A stretch of DNA of 64,000 bases from an uncultured Pelagibacteraceae bacterium (GTDB taxonomy: Bacteria > Pseudomonadota > Alphaproteobacteria > Pelagibacterales > Pelagibacteraceae): positions 1 through 64,000 of the forward strand of contig CACDRY010000001.1 of NCBI GenBank assembly GCA_902555275.1, given 5' to 3'. Below the pieces are notes generated by a model. The model was not told the origin of the DNA. It made no database searches and worked only from the letters and a program-made list of their open reading frames with translations. Position 1 is the stretch's first letter, and every line of letters begins with the position of its first letter. Below are positions 10,472 to 18,670 of this stretch, one piece after another. A program made the translations under genes and the position numbers.

Positions 10472-11659
10472 TTAATAAATATAGTCCCGTGTAGTAGGAA
10501 CAGAGGCATTATCTTTTGATAACTGAAACTGAAATACAACCTGATCTCCCCATTTAAATGCCATTTCGCAGCTAGCTAGGTAAAATTCCCACATTCTAAA
10601 AAATTTTTCGTCAAACATGTCTAAAACTGTGTCTTTTTTTGATAAAAATCTCTCTTTCCAATTCCTAAGGGTATGAGCATAGTGCATTCTGAGAACTTCA
10701 ATATCTGACACAATAAGACCTGAGTTCTCAATAGGGTTTGCAACCTCGCTTAAACTAGGAGTATAGCCTCCTGGAAAGATGTACTTTTGTATCCATGGTT
10801 GTGGATCTCGTGGTGGCATCGATGAACCAATTGTGTGAATCAATGCTATTCCTTTTTTATTCAAGAGTTTAAAGACTTTATTGAAATATGTTTTATAAAA
10901 TTTTCTTCCTACATGCTCAAACATTCCAACACTTACCACTCTATCAAATTTTTCGTTTACTTGCCGATAATCAATAAGTTTGAACTCAACTTGGTTAAAA
11001 AGGTTCATTTCTTTTGCTTTATTATTACTATATTCAAATTGATTTTCTGACAATGTTATGCCAGTGACACTAGCTTTTGTTTCCTTTGCAATTGCTAAAG
11101 CTAACGTTCCCCATCCCGAACCAATATCTAAAACCTTCTGATCAGGCTGTATATTTAATTTTTTTATTATGTGGTGAATCTTATTATTTTGAGCTTGCTC
11201 TAAGGTATCATTATCATTTTTAAAATACGCACATGAATATTGTCTATTTTCATCTAAAAATAAATCATAAAGTTTTTCAGATATATCATAATGATGAGCT
11301 ACGTTTTCTTTAGATTTTGATATTCTGTTTAAACTTGTAAGATATTTATACGTACCTCTCAATTTTTTTATTACAGCTCCATAAGAATTTATGTTGCCTC
11401 TACCAATATTTTTAAATGCTAAATCTAAAAATTCTGTAATCGTTCCATTCTCAATTACTAGTGATCCATCCATATAAGCTTCACCAAAGTATAAGTCAGG
11501 GTATAAAAGTAATTTTTGCATTAATTTTTGATCAAGTAATTTAAGTGTTATTGGTTTTTCCTTTATAGGTTTTCCAATTACATATTTTCTTGAATTTGAG
11601 TCAATAAGTTCAAAACCATCATATTGAAATAAACTATTTAAAAAACTTATTAACTTCAT
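10472..11659 (-). CDS. cfa: Cyclopropane-fatty-acyl-phospholipid synthase family methyltransferase
   Basis: Transfers a methylene group from S-adenosylmethionine to unsaturated acyl chains of membrane phospholipids. The 395-residue length fits the family. The SAM site VLDIGSGWGTLALAIA begins at residue 176; also seen are HHYDISEKLYDLFLDENRQYSCAYF (about 122-146), SVGMFEHVG and IHTIGSS. It starts 1 bp after the DapA-like gene on the same strand, so the pair is probably cotranscribed. Related SAM-dependent lipid enzymes cannot be excluded. Confidence 0.9.
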   Translation of the reverse strand: MKLISFLNSLFQYDGFELIDSNSRKYVIGKPIKEKPITLKLLDQKLMQKLLLYPDLYFGEAYMDGSLVIENGTITEFLDLAFKNIGRGNINSYGAVIKKLRGTYKYLTSLNRISKSKENVAHHYDISEKLYDLFLDENRQYSCAYFKNDNDTLEQAQNNKIHHIIKKLNIQPDQKVLDIGSGWGTLALAIAKETKASVTGITLSENQFEYSNNKAKEMNLFNQVEFKLIDYRQVNEKFDRVVSVGMFEHVGRKFYKTYFNKVFKLLNKKGIALIHTIGSSMPPRDPQPWIQKYIFPGGYTPSLSEVANPIENSGLIVSDIEVLRMHYAHTLRNWKERFLSKKDTVLDMFDEKFFRMWEFYLASCEMAFKWGDQVVFQFQLSKDNASVPTTRDYIY

Positions 11660-11660
11660 T

Positions 11661-12545
11661 TTAAGCTGCCTTTAATATCTCCGTATTAAAATTGAGTTTT
11701 TTTAAATTTGCTATAAGATTATTTTTCTCTGTTTCATCTAATAGTTTTAATGGAGGCAAAAGGTTTTCATAAACTGAATTTTTTTGTGCCATAAGAGTGT
11801 GTATTCCTGAAATTAAGTTATATTTGTCAAAAGACATTCGTACATCACACAAATTTTGATTATTTTCTAGTGATAAATTATTGTTAAAATTATCATAAAT
11901 TTCTCTAGCTAGGTGACCAGTGACATTTGTAGTTGCTGTAATTATCCCATCGCATCCAAGCTCTAAACCTCTCAATAATTTTGCCTCAGATCCTGGAAAG
12001 ATTGAAAAATTTTTTATTTTTAAAGTTTCAAATAAATTATAGCTACTATCTTTCACACCAACGATTTGATTAGGAAATTTTTTAACTAAATTTTCAATAC
12101 ATTGAATACTAAATTTATATCCACAAAGCTTTTCAAAATTATATAAAATAATCTTACAATCATTAATTTCATTTATTATTTTAGAATAAAAATTAATTAC
12201 CTCTTCATCACCATATTTATAATAAGCAGGAGGCATAATTAAAAAATTACTAAAACCCATTGATTTCGAAATTTTCATTAAATTGATAGTATCAATTAAA
12301 GAATTTAAACCAGTTCCAATTATAAATTTATTTTTGTACTTACTTTTAGGTAGTTCGTTTATTAATTGAATTTTTTCACTTAAGGATATCAGTTGGGACT
12401 GACCAGTACTGCCGAAGAAAACAACTCCATGACAACCTAAATCAATAACATTTTCTGCGTGTTTAATGGTATTTTTAACGTCTAAAGCGAGATTTTTATC
12501 TAACACCGACAATCCTGCAGCGTAAATGCCTTTAATTTGTTCCAT
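11661..12545 (-). CDS. DapA-family (class I aldolase-like) protein, not canonical DHDPS
   Basis: A 294-residue TIM-barrel protein of the dihydrodipicolinate synthase/N-acetylneuraminate lyase superfamily. The Schiff-base lysine is in IVGVKDSS (K165), a tyrosine is in ILYN (Y135), and the N-terminal substrate loop reads FFGSTGQS instead of the GTTGE seen in DHDPS. The YN(V/I)PxR motif of true DapA is replaced by YNFEKLCGYKF. The substrate is therefore probably another 2-oxo acid or sugar-acid aldol product. It lies next to cfa on the same strand. Confidence 0.85.
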   Translation of the reverse strand: MEQIKGIYAAGLSVLDKNLALDVKNTIKHAENVIDLGCHGVVFFGSTGQSQLISLSEKIQLINELPKSKYKNKFIIGTGLNSLIDTINLMKISKSMGFSNFLIMPPAYYKYGDEEVINFYSKIINEINDCKIILYNFEKLCGYKFSIQCIENLVKKFPNQIVGVKDSSYNLFETLKIKNFSIFPGSEAKLLRGLELGCDGIITATTNVTGHLAREIYDNFNNNLSLENNQNLCDVRMSFDKYNLISGIHTLMAQKNSVYENLLPPLKLLDETEKNNLIANLKKLNFNTEILKAA

Positions 12546-12593
12546 ATTGAAAATTTATATAAAAATTCAAATTAGTAAAGGTTATAAAAACAT

Positions 12594-13547
12594 ATGAATA
12601 TACTTGTTATACAAAACCGTATGGGTATTGGAGACATGGTAATTTTCTTACCCTTTATTGAAGCTATTTCTAAAAAGTATAGAGCTCGTATTACTCTTTT
12701 AATAAAAGAGAGTACTAAAGCTACTCAATATGTAGATAATTTAAAATTTGTAGAAAAAATAATTTATTTAAAAAGGGATAAAAAAAATAATCAACATAGT
12801 GGTTTTTTTGGATTTTTAAGATTAAAGAATGAAATTAAAAAAAATTTTTTTGATAAAGCATTTATTTTTAATTCATCATTAAGATACCGACTTATTTGTA
12901 AATTTTCAGGGATTAAAGATATTCATCAATATCCTCTCTTCGAAAAAAAAGGACAAAATTTGATTTTAGCTGCACAGAATTTATTGAAATCTATTAATTT
13001 GAACGTCGAAAGTAATCCTCAAATTGAACTTAATAAGGATGCAATTAAATTATCTGAGCAGAAGTTTAAAATTCAAAAAAATAAAGTTAATATTTTATTG
13101 GGTATTGGTGGTTCTGGTCCAACAAAAAGGACACCACCTAATAAATTTAAAAAATTTATTGATTTGACTCTTAAAGAGTATGATTGTGCTTTTTATTTAG
13201 TAACAGGTAAGCATGAGGATGAACAAAAAATTCTTAATGATATTATGATATCATATAAGAAATATTGTGTTCCTCTAGATAACCTCTCAATTTCAGAAAT
13301 CTTACCAATTATCAAGAATTGCAAGATATCTATTTGTAACGACTCTAGTTTTAGCCACTTATCTGCTGCTTTAAATATACCCACAATCGTATTAATGTGT
13401 GACACTCCACTTATGTACGGTAGCTATAGTCCAAATATGTATCCAATAATTCCTGATGGAATGGAGAATGTTTCCCATAATTCAAGAGGTAAAGATAAAA
13501 TTAATCCTGAGAAAATTTATAAAAAATTTAAATCAATTATTAACTGA
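12594..13547 (+). CDS. Glycosyltransferase family 9 (heptosyltransferase-like)
   Basis: A 317-residue protein with the GT9/WaaC-WaaF layout. The N-terminal Rossmann start reads NILVIQNRMGIGDMVIFLPFIEAI; the C-terminal half has GIGGSGPTKRTPPNKF and the acceptor-side CNDSSFSHLSAALNIPTIVL. Such enzymes add sugars to lipopolysaccharide core in the cytoplasm, and the donor cannot be told from sequence. It is divergent from the DapA-like gene, and its end overlaps the convergent J-domain gene by 8 bp. No other lipopolysaccharide gene is adjacent. Confidence 0.85.
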   Translation: MNILVIQNRMGIGDMVIFLPFIEAISKKYRARITLLIKESTKATQYVDNLKFVEKIIYLKRDKKNNQHSGFFGFLRLKNEIKKNFFDKAFIFNSSLRYRLICKFSGIKDIHQYPLFEKKGQNLILAAQNLLKSINLNVESNPQIELNKDAIKLSEQKFKIQKNKVNILLGIGGSGPTKRTPPNKFKKFIDLTLKEYDCAFYLVTGKHEDEQKILNDIMISYKKYCVPLDNLSISEILPIIKNCKISICNDSSFSHLSAALNIPTIVLMCDTPLMYGSYSPNMYPIIPDGMENVSHNSRGKDKINPEKIYKKFKSIIN

Positions 13548-14049
13548 TATTTTTTATCACAATTTCTTTCGCTTCATTTACTATTGAGGCTAGCCTAGTT
13601 AGCTCTGGGCTCACATCTGGATGAATTTTTTTCATTATAGATTTATATGACTGCATTACCTGGCTTTTGGTATATTTTATATCAGATTTTAAATTTAGTA
13701 TTTTATAAGCCTCATCTAAGGATAAACTTTGTTTGTTTACTGATTGATTAAAATTATTAAAATTAAATCTTCCCGAATTTCTTAAAACTCTAAAAAGACC
13801 CCATAATCTGAGAAGTTGAAACAAAGATATTCCAGCTTTAGTTTTTATCAATGGTAAGATTGCGAGTACGAAAGGTAATGAAAATATATATCTTCCAGCA
13901 TAGGCCATTATAAAAGCCAATACTATTGCAGAAAAAATAATTAATATTCTTATAAATTTTGAAATTTTTTTAGCTGAACTCCTAGCAAACCAAGTCAGGA
14001 GCAAATATACAATGACAAAAATAATCAGTGTTATAAAAAAGATATTCAT
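13540..14049 (-). CDS. Membrane-anchored J-domain protein
   Basis: A 169-residue protein with hydrophobic segments at about 2-20 and 33-70 followed by a C-terminal J domain (about 112-169) with HPD at 143-145. The domain begins LSLDEAYKILNLK, as in the TIM14/Pam18 and alphaproteobacterial membrane J-protein group, and is shorter than a DnaJ J domain. It should recruit DnaK to the inner membrane; its client is unknown. It is convergent with the glycosyltransferase gene and divergent from ptrB with an 18-bp gap. Confidence 0.82.
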   Translation of the reverse strand: MNIFFITLIIFVIVYLLLTWFARSSAKKISKFIRILIIFSAIVLAFIMAYAGRYIFSLPFVLAILPLIKTKAGISLFQLLRLWGLFRVLRNSGRFNFNNFNQSVNKQSLSLDEAYKILNLKSDIKYTKSQVMQSYKSIMKKIHPDVSPELTRLASIVNEAKEIVIKNIS

Positions 14050-14067
14050 ATATTAATTCAATTCAAA

Positions 14068-16143
14068 ATGAAATTACCACAGCTTGAAAAGAAACCTGAA
14101 ATAAAATCTTGTCACAACAAGACGTGGACAGACGATTATAGTTGGATCCATCAACCGAATATTCTAGAGGTTTTAAGGGACAGCTCTAAGCTTTTGCCTG
14201 AAGTAAGAAAATATTTAGAAGATGAAAATGAGTTTTTTTCCTTTCAAATGAAAGATACAAAAGATATTCAAAAAAAACTTTTTGATGAAATTAAAGCAAG
14301 AATTAAACTGGATGATGAGTCACTTCCTTACAAAGATAAAAATTATGAGTATTGGACTAAAACTACTGCAAAAGGAAATTATTCTATAAAATTAAGAAGA
14401 AAAATTGGAGAGGAAAAAGTTGAGGAAATATGGAATGGCGATAAAGAAAAGGATAAACTTAAAACAGAATATTTTGGTTTAGGAGACTTAGAGGTAAGCT
14501 TTAACGATGAGTTTCTTGGATATTCACTAGATTTGAAAGGATCTGAGTATTACACAATTTATATAAGAAACATTAAATCTGGAAATTTAATTACTGAAAA
14601 AATTGAAGAGACGAGTGGTAGCATAGAATTTAGTTTGGATGATAAATATATATTTTATTCTAAATTAGACGAACATCATAGGCCTAGAACTATTTATAGA
14701 CACGAAATTGGAACAGCAACAAAAGATGATTTATTGATCTTTGAAGAAAAAAGTGACGCATTTACTGTTGGTATTGGCTTAAGTTCAGATGAAAAGTATT
14801 TCATGATTACAAGTTCCGATCATAACACCTCGGAACAATACTACTTTAGAGTTGATGAAATTAATCCAAATCCTAAATTAATTCAAAAGAGAAAAAGAGG
14901 TATAATTTACTCAGTAAATTCTTGGGATAACTATTTTTATAAACATACAAATGAAAATGCTGAGGATTTTAAAATAGATAAGTGTACTGATTTAGTTGAA
15001 CAAAAATGGGAGACATATGTTGCCGCAAAAGATGAAGTATTGATAGGTGGTTTAGTATTTTTAAGTAATTGGATAATTAGATCTGAAACATCTGATGCAC
15101 TTGGAAAAATAATTTTACGTGATCCAAAGACAAATGAAGAAGAAGAGATAATTTATAGTGACGAAAAAGTAATTGTACCAAGTATATCATTGATACAAAA
15201 AGATAAAAATACAGACAATGTATATTTATCGTATTCTTCACCTAAAACACCAGGAAGGACTTATTTATATAATTTAAAATCTAAAGAAAAAAAACTTGTT
15301 AAGGAACAAGAAATTCCATCGGGACATAATTCAAATGATTATGTGGTTGAACGTATTGAATGCCCATCTCATGATGGGAGAATGGTACCAATAACTATAA
15401 CAAGACATAAGGACACAATTCTGGATGGATCATCAAACCTTCTACTGTATGGCTATGGTTCTTATGGGAATTCGATGTCTCCTGGTTTTTCATCTACACG
15501 ACTAAGCCTCATTAATAGAAATATAATTTGGGTTACAGCACATGTTAGAGGGGGAATGGAAAGAGGAATGAAATGGTGGAAGGAAGGAAAACTTTTAAAC
15601 AAAAAAAATACATTTGAAGATTATATTGCTGTTGGAAAATTCTTGATTGAAAAAAAATATACATCTAAAGGAAAAATTATAGGTATGGGTGGTTCCGCTG
15701 GTGGATTACTTATGGGAGCAGTTGTAAATCAAGCGCCAGAACTGTTTTTAGGAGTAATTATGGCTGTACCATTCGTAGACTCCTTAACTACAAATCTTGA
15801 CCATTCTCTTCCGTTAACCATTGGAGAATTTGATGAATTTGGAAATGCTAAAGATAACAAGGATCATTTTGACTATATTTACTCATACGCTCCTTACAAC
15901 AATATTAAAAAAATGGATTATCCAAATATTTTAATCACTACCAGTCTTAGTGATAATAGAGTTCTGTTTGATGAGCCTGCAAAATTCACTGCAAAACTAA
16001 GAGACTATAAAACAGATAATAATTTATTATTATTAAAAACTGAGATGAACGCTGGTCATGGAGGAAAATCTGGCAGAGATGGTGCAATTGAAGAAATAGC
16101 TCTTGATTATGCTTTTGCTTTAAAAATAGCAGAAAAAATTTAG
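14068..16143 (+). CDS. ptrB: Oligopeptidase B (S9A prolyl-oligopeptidase family)
   Basis: Cytosolic serine peptidase that cleaves small peptides, in most relatives after basic residues. The 691-residue length is normal. The N-terminal beta-propeller spans about 70-400, then an alpha/beta-hydrolase domain. The nucleophile is Ser543 in GMGGSAGG, the catalytic His664 is in NAGHGGKSGR, and the acid is in the SDNRVLFDEPAKF segment. The oxyanion-side YGSYG and TAHVRGGMERG motifs are present. A heat-shock gene follows after a 100-bp spacer with its own promoter. Confidence 0.95.
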   Translation: MKLPQLEKKPEIKSCHNKTWTDDYSWIHQPNILEVLRDSSKLLPEVRKYLEDENEFFSFQMKDTKDIQKKLFDEIKARIKLDDESLPYKDKNYEYWTKTTAKGNYSIKLRRKIGEEKVEEIWNGDKEKDKLKTEYFGLGDLEVSFNDEFLGYSLDLKGSEYYTIYIRNIKSGNLITEKIEETSGSIEFSLDDKYIFYSKLDEHHRPRTIYRHEIGTATKDDLLIFEEKSDAFTVGIGLSSDEKYFMITSSDHNTSEQYYFRVDEINPNPKLIQKRKRGIIYSVNSWDNYFYKHTNENAEDFKIDKCTDLVEQKWETYVAAKDEVLIGGLVFLSNWIIRSETSDALGKIILRDPKTNEEEEIIYSDEKVIVPSISLIQKDKNTDNVYLSYSSPKTPGRTYLYNLKSKEKKLVKEQEIPSGHNSNDYVVERIECPSHDGRMVPITITRHKDTILDGSSNLLLYGYGSYGNSMSPGFSSTRLSLINRNIIWVTAHVRGGMERGMKWWKEGKLLNKKNTFEDYIAVGKFLIEKKYTSKGKIIGMGGSAGGLLMGAVVNQAPELFLGVIMAVPFVDSLTTNLDHSLPLTIGEFDEFGNAKDNKDHFDYIYSYAPYNNIKKMDYPNILITTSLSDNRVLFDEPAKFTAKLRDYKTDNNLLLLKTEMNAGHGGKSGRDGAIEEIALDYAFALKIAEKI

Positions 16144-16154
16144 ATAATTTTATA

Positions 16155-16181
16155 TTGAAATTTTATAATTAGTCACCATAT
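16155..16181 (+). promoter_or_regulatory. Probable RpoH (sigma-32) promoter of the Hsp20 gene
   Basis: TTGAAA at 16155-16160, a 13-bp spacer and CACCATAT at 16174-16181 agree with the heat-shock consensus CTTGAAA, 13-14 bp, CCCCATNT. The start site would fall near 16188, at the base of the first leader hairpin. Confidence 0.65.
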
Positions 16182-16188
16182 AAACAAT

Positions 16189-16243
16189 GTAGGTCGCCTT
16201 ATGGGGCTTACATAAACTAACTTGCTTAACAAAAGGAGTAAAT
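16189..16243 (+). ncRNA. ROSE-like RNA thermometer in the Hsp20 leader
   Basis: The predicted leader is about 55 nt. A first hairpin at 16189-16211 pairs GTAGGTC with GGCTTAC and then CC with GG around a TTAT loop. A second at 16220-16239 pairs ACTTGCT with AGGAGT so that the ribosome site AGGAG is closed, with one G left unpaired against the GG. This UUGCU/AGGAG arrangement with an internal G is the core of ROSE thermometers, which control small heat-shock genes in alphaproteobacteria. It is shorter than typical rhizobial ROSE elements. Confidence 0.6.
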
Positions 16244-16690
16244 ATGACAAGTAAGGATCTATCTATCTTTAACTCACTAAGACCGTTTTCTATTGGTTTC
16301 GACGATATGTTTGACCAATTTGAAAGTATGCTTGGTAATGGTGGCATGACAATGCAATCAAATTATCCACCATATAACATAAGAAAAACTGGTAAAGACA
16401 ACTATTCAATAGAAGTTGCTTTAGCTGGTTTTAATAAAAAAGATGTCGAAGTTGAGTTTGAAGATAATATATTAACTGTTAGAACTAAACAGCTTAATAA
16501 GTCTGATGATCAAAATGTAGATGGTGAAATAATTCACAAAGGAATATCACAAAGACAATTCGCGAGATCTTTTACTATTGCAGATGATGTGAAAGTAAAT
16601 GGAGCTGAACTTAAGGATGGTCTTTTGACAATTGCTTGTGAAAGAATTTTACCAGATCACAAGAAAAAAAGACTTATTGATATTAAGTAA
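16244..16690 (+). CDS. Small heat-shock protein, Hsp20 family
   Basis: A 148-residue holdase chaperone that keeps unfolded proteins soluble in the cytosol. The alpha-crystallin domain spans about 37-130: NYPPYNIRKTGKDNYSIEVALAGF, then FEDNILTVRTK and the FARSF segment leading to GAELKDGLLTIACER. The N-terminal LRPFSIGFDDMFDQFE is typical of the IbpA-like group of Proteobacteria. The ATG follows AAAAGGAG. A sigma-32-like promoter, a possible RNA thermometer and a strong terminator make this a single-gene heat-shock unit. Confidence 0.95.
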   Translation: MTSKDLSIFNSLRPFSIGFDDMFDQFESMLGNGGMTMQSNYPPYNIRKTGKDNYSIEVALAGFNKKDVEVEFEDNILTVRTKQLNKSDDQNVDGEIIHKGISQRQFARSFTIADDVKVNGAELKDGLLTIACERILPDHKKKRLIDIK

Positions 16691-16705
16691 TAAAGTTTAA
16701 CCTTG

Positions 16706-16732
16706 CTTGTGGGGTTCGCCCCACAAGTTTAA
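16706..16732 (+). terminator. Terminator hairpin after Hsp20
   Basis: A perfect 9-bp stem, CTTGTGGGG (16706-16714) with CCCCACAAG (16719-16727), is capped by a TTCG tetraloop and followed by a short TTT tail. It sits between the convergent Hsp20 and lipoprotein genes and may serve both strands. The short T tract is the weak point. Confidence 0.8.
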
Positions 16733-17031
16733 AAACATCCACTAGAACTGAAAGCAATAATAGTTCCGCTAGCGTTGACTTCAAACCTTCGTTCACAGGG
16801 CACACCGTATTTTTTTGTTTTATAAATTAAAACTTCATTGCCAGTATCATTGACCATATCTTCGTTAGGAGTTCCTAATTCTAACTTCATTTTATTAACA
16901 TCTCCACCAACAAATAAACCATATTTTTTATTTTCCTTTTCTACAACCTCGTTAGTTTTATTCTGAATAGTTTGACAACCTGCAGTCACCAAAAGAATTG
17001 ATATTAATGTTATAGCGAATCTAATTTTCAT
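16729..17031 (-). CDS. Small lipoprotein of unknown function
   Basis: A 100-residue protein with a lipoprotein signal peptide: hydrophobic stretch 5-16 and lipobox LVTAGC, with Cys19 the likely lipidated residue. The mature part KMKLELGTPNEDMVNDTGNEVLIYKTKKY resembles the SmpA/BamE-like fold in the way a LG.P segment is followed by a beta strand, but it is too short to assign. Two more cysteines occur at Cys79 and Cys99. It converges on the Hsp20 gene and is divergent from the BMP transporter operon. Confidence 0.75.
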   Translation of the reverse strand: MKIRFAITLISILLVTAGCQTIQNKTNEVVEKENKKYGLFVGGDVNKMKLELGTPNEDMVNDTGNEVLIYKTKKYGVPCERRFEVNASGTIIAFSSSGCF

Positions 17032-17170
17032 AAATGATTTATAATACTGAAATGTGACAAAAGATTAACTTAAAAGTTGAAAAAAAAATAAATTTTCCAT
17101 CAAAATTAGATAAATATAATGTATTTATATTACTTAATTCTTTATTTTTATTACTATTAAGCCGATTCTA

Positions 17171-18670
17171 ATGAACACAAAACTTAAAGTATCAGAAATT
17201 TCCAAAATTTATCCAGGGTGTGTTGCAAACGATAAAGTGTCATTAGAATTTGGAAGTGGGAAAATATATGCATTATTGGGAGAAAATGGAGCTGGCAAGT
17301 CTACACTAGTTAAAATCTTGTCTGGAGTAGTAAAACCTGACGAGGGCCAAGTTTTTTTAAATAATGAAAGCATTAAACTTAACTCTCCGCTAGATGCCAA
17401 AAAAAATAATATTGGAATGGTTTTTCAACATTTCAACCTCTTCGAAACTTTATCAGTATTTGAAAATTTAAGTATCGATAGTGACAAAAATGATGAAGAT
17501 CTAAGAGTTTTAGTCAACGATATATTGAAAAAGTACAATTTTAAAATTGATCTAGATATTCCAGTTCTAAATTTATCAGCAGGTCAAAAACAAAAAGTAG
17601 AAATTATAAGATGTTTAATTAGAAATCCAAAAGTATTGATTATGGATGAACCTACATCAGTTTTAACTGAACAAGAAACTGATGATTTATTTATTTCTTT
17701 AAAACAATTTTCTAAAGATGGAATTTTAATTATTTATATTACTCACAAATTAAAAGAAGTTTTGTCACTTTGTGATGAGGTAGCCGTAATGAGAAAAGGT
17801 AAAGTGGTTTCGGTTAGCAACACGATTGATGAAAAAATTGAGAGTTTAGCTAACAAAATGGTAGGTGAAAATTTAAATACTATAAAAAAAAAAATTAATA
17901 ATTTTAAAAATAGCGAAGAAATTTTAAAAATCTCAAATTTAAATTTTAAAAGTGACGACCCATATGAAACAAATTTAAATAATTTAAACCTTTCTTTAAA
18001 AAAAGGAGAGTGTTTGGGTATAGCTGGGATTTCAGGAAATGGACAAAATGAATTATTCCAAATACTGAGTGGAGAAATAATTACCGAAGGTACTTCTATA
18101 AAGTTTAGAAATAAGGAAATTGGCAAGTTGAATCCTAGAGAAAGAAGAGAATATCTTATGGCTTTTTCACCTGAAGATCGTATCTCTCAAGCTGCAGTCC
18201 CTGAGTTAAAGATATATGAAAATGTCGCATTAAACAATTTTAAGTCATCAAACTTTTTTGAAAAAGGTTTAGTGAATGAAAGGAAAATAAAAGAACACTC
18301 AAAGAAAATACTTTCTAATTTTTCTGTTAATACAGACAATGTTGAATTAAAAAGTCAATTTTTATCTGGCGGAAATCTTCAAAAATTGATTATTGGAAGA
18401 GAATTAATTACTTCGCCTGAATTGTTGGTATGTTTTAACCCAACATGGGGTCTTGATGTTGGTGCGATCAACTACATTCATGAAACATTAATTCAAATTA
18501 ATGAACAAGGAAAATCATCAATATTAATTTCTACTGATAACGATGAACTATTAAAATTAAGTGACCGTATTTGTGTAATTTATAAAGGTAAACTATCTAA
18601 AATTATGAATGCAGATACTGTTACTGCTGAAAAATTAGGAATTTTGATGGGTGGAGGTTCAATTGATTAA
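17171..18670 (+). CDS. ABC transporter ATPase of a BMP-type importer (YufO/NupO-like)
   Basis: A 499-residue double ATPase. The first nucleotide-binding domain has GENGAGKST near 36-44, an LSAGQKQKVEI signature and LIMDEPTSVL. The second has the degenerate GISGNGQNELF and LSGGNLQKLIIGREL. This tandem form is typical of sugar/nucleoside importers, and the following genes (two permeases and a BMP binding protein) point to nucleoside-type uptake. A TATAAT sequence lies at 17115-17120, but no good -35 precedes it. It opens a four-gene operon. Confidence 0.93.
   Translation: MNTKLKVSEISKIYPGCVANDKVSLEFGSGKIYALLGENGAGKSTLVKILSGVVKPDEGQVFLNNESIKLNSPLDAKKNNIGMVFQHFNLFETLSVFENLSIDSDKNDEDLRVLVNDILKKYNFKIDLDIPVLNLSAGQKQKVEIIRCLIRNPKVLIMDEPTSVLTEQETDDLFISLKQFSKDGILIIYITHKLKEVLSLCDEVAVMRKGKVVSVSNTIDEKIESLANKMVGENLNTIKKKINNFKNSEEILKISNLNFKSDDPYETNLNNLNLSLKKGECLGIAGISGNGQNELFQILSGEIITEGTSIKFRNKEIGKLNPRERREYLMAFSPEDRISQAAVPELKIYENVALNNFKSSNFFEKGLVNERKIKEHSKKILSNFSVNTDNVELKSQFLSGGNLQKLIIGRELITSPELLVCFNPTWGLDVGAINYIHETLIQINEQGKSSILISTDNDELLKLSDRICVIYKGKLSKIMNADTVTAEKLGILMGGGSID

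Noticed and set aside
16150..16347. 65-residue minus-strand ORF across the Hsp20 promoter and start
   Set aside because: The sense strand carries a promoter, leader hairpins and a clear Hsp20 start.
18651..18662. GTG 18651 as start of the first BMP permease
   Set aside because: GGAGG is well placed for TTG 18663 and not for GTG 18651.
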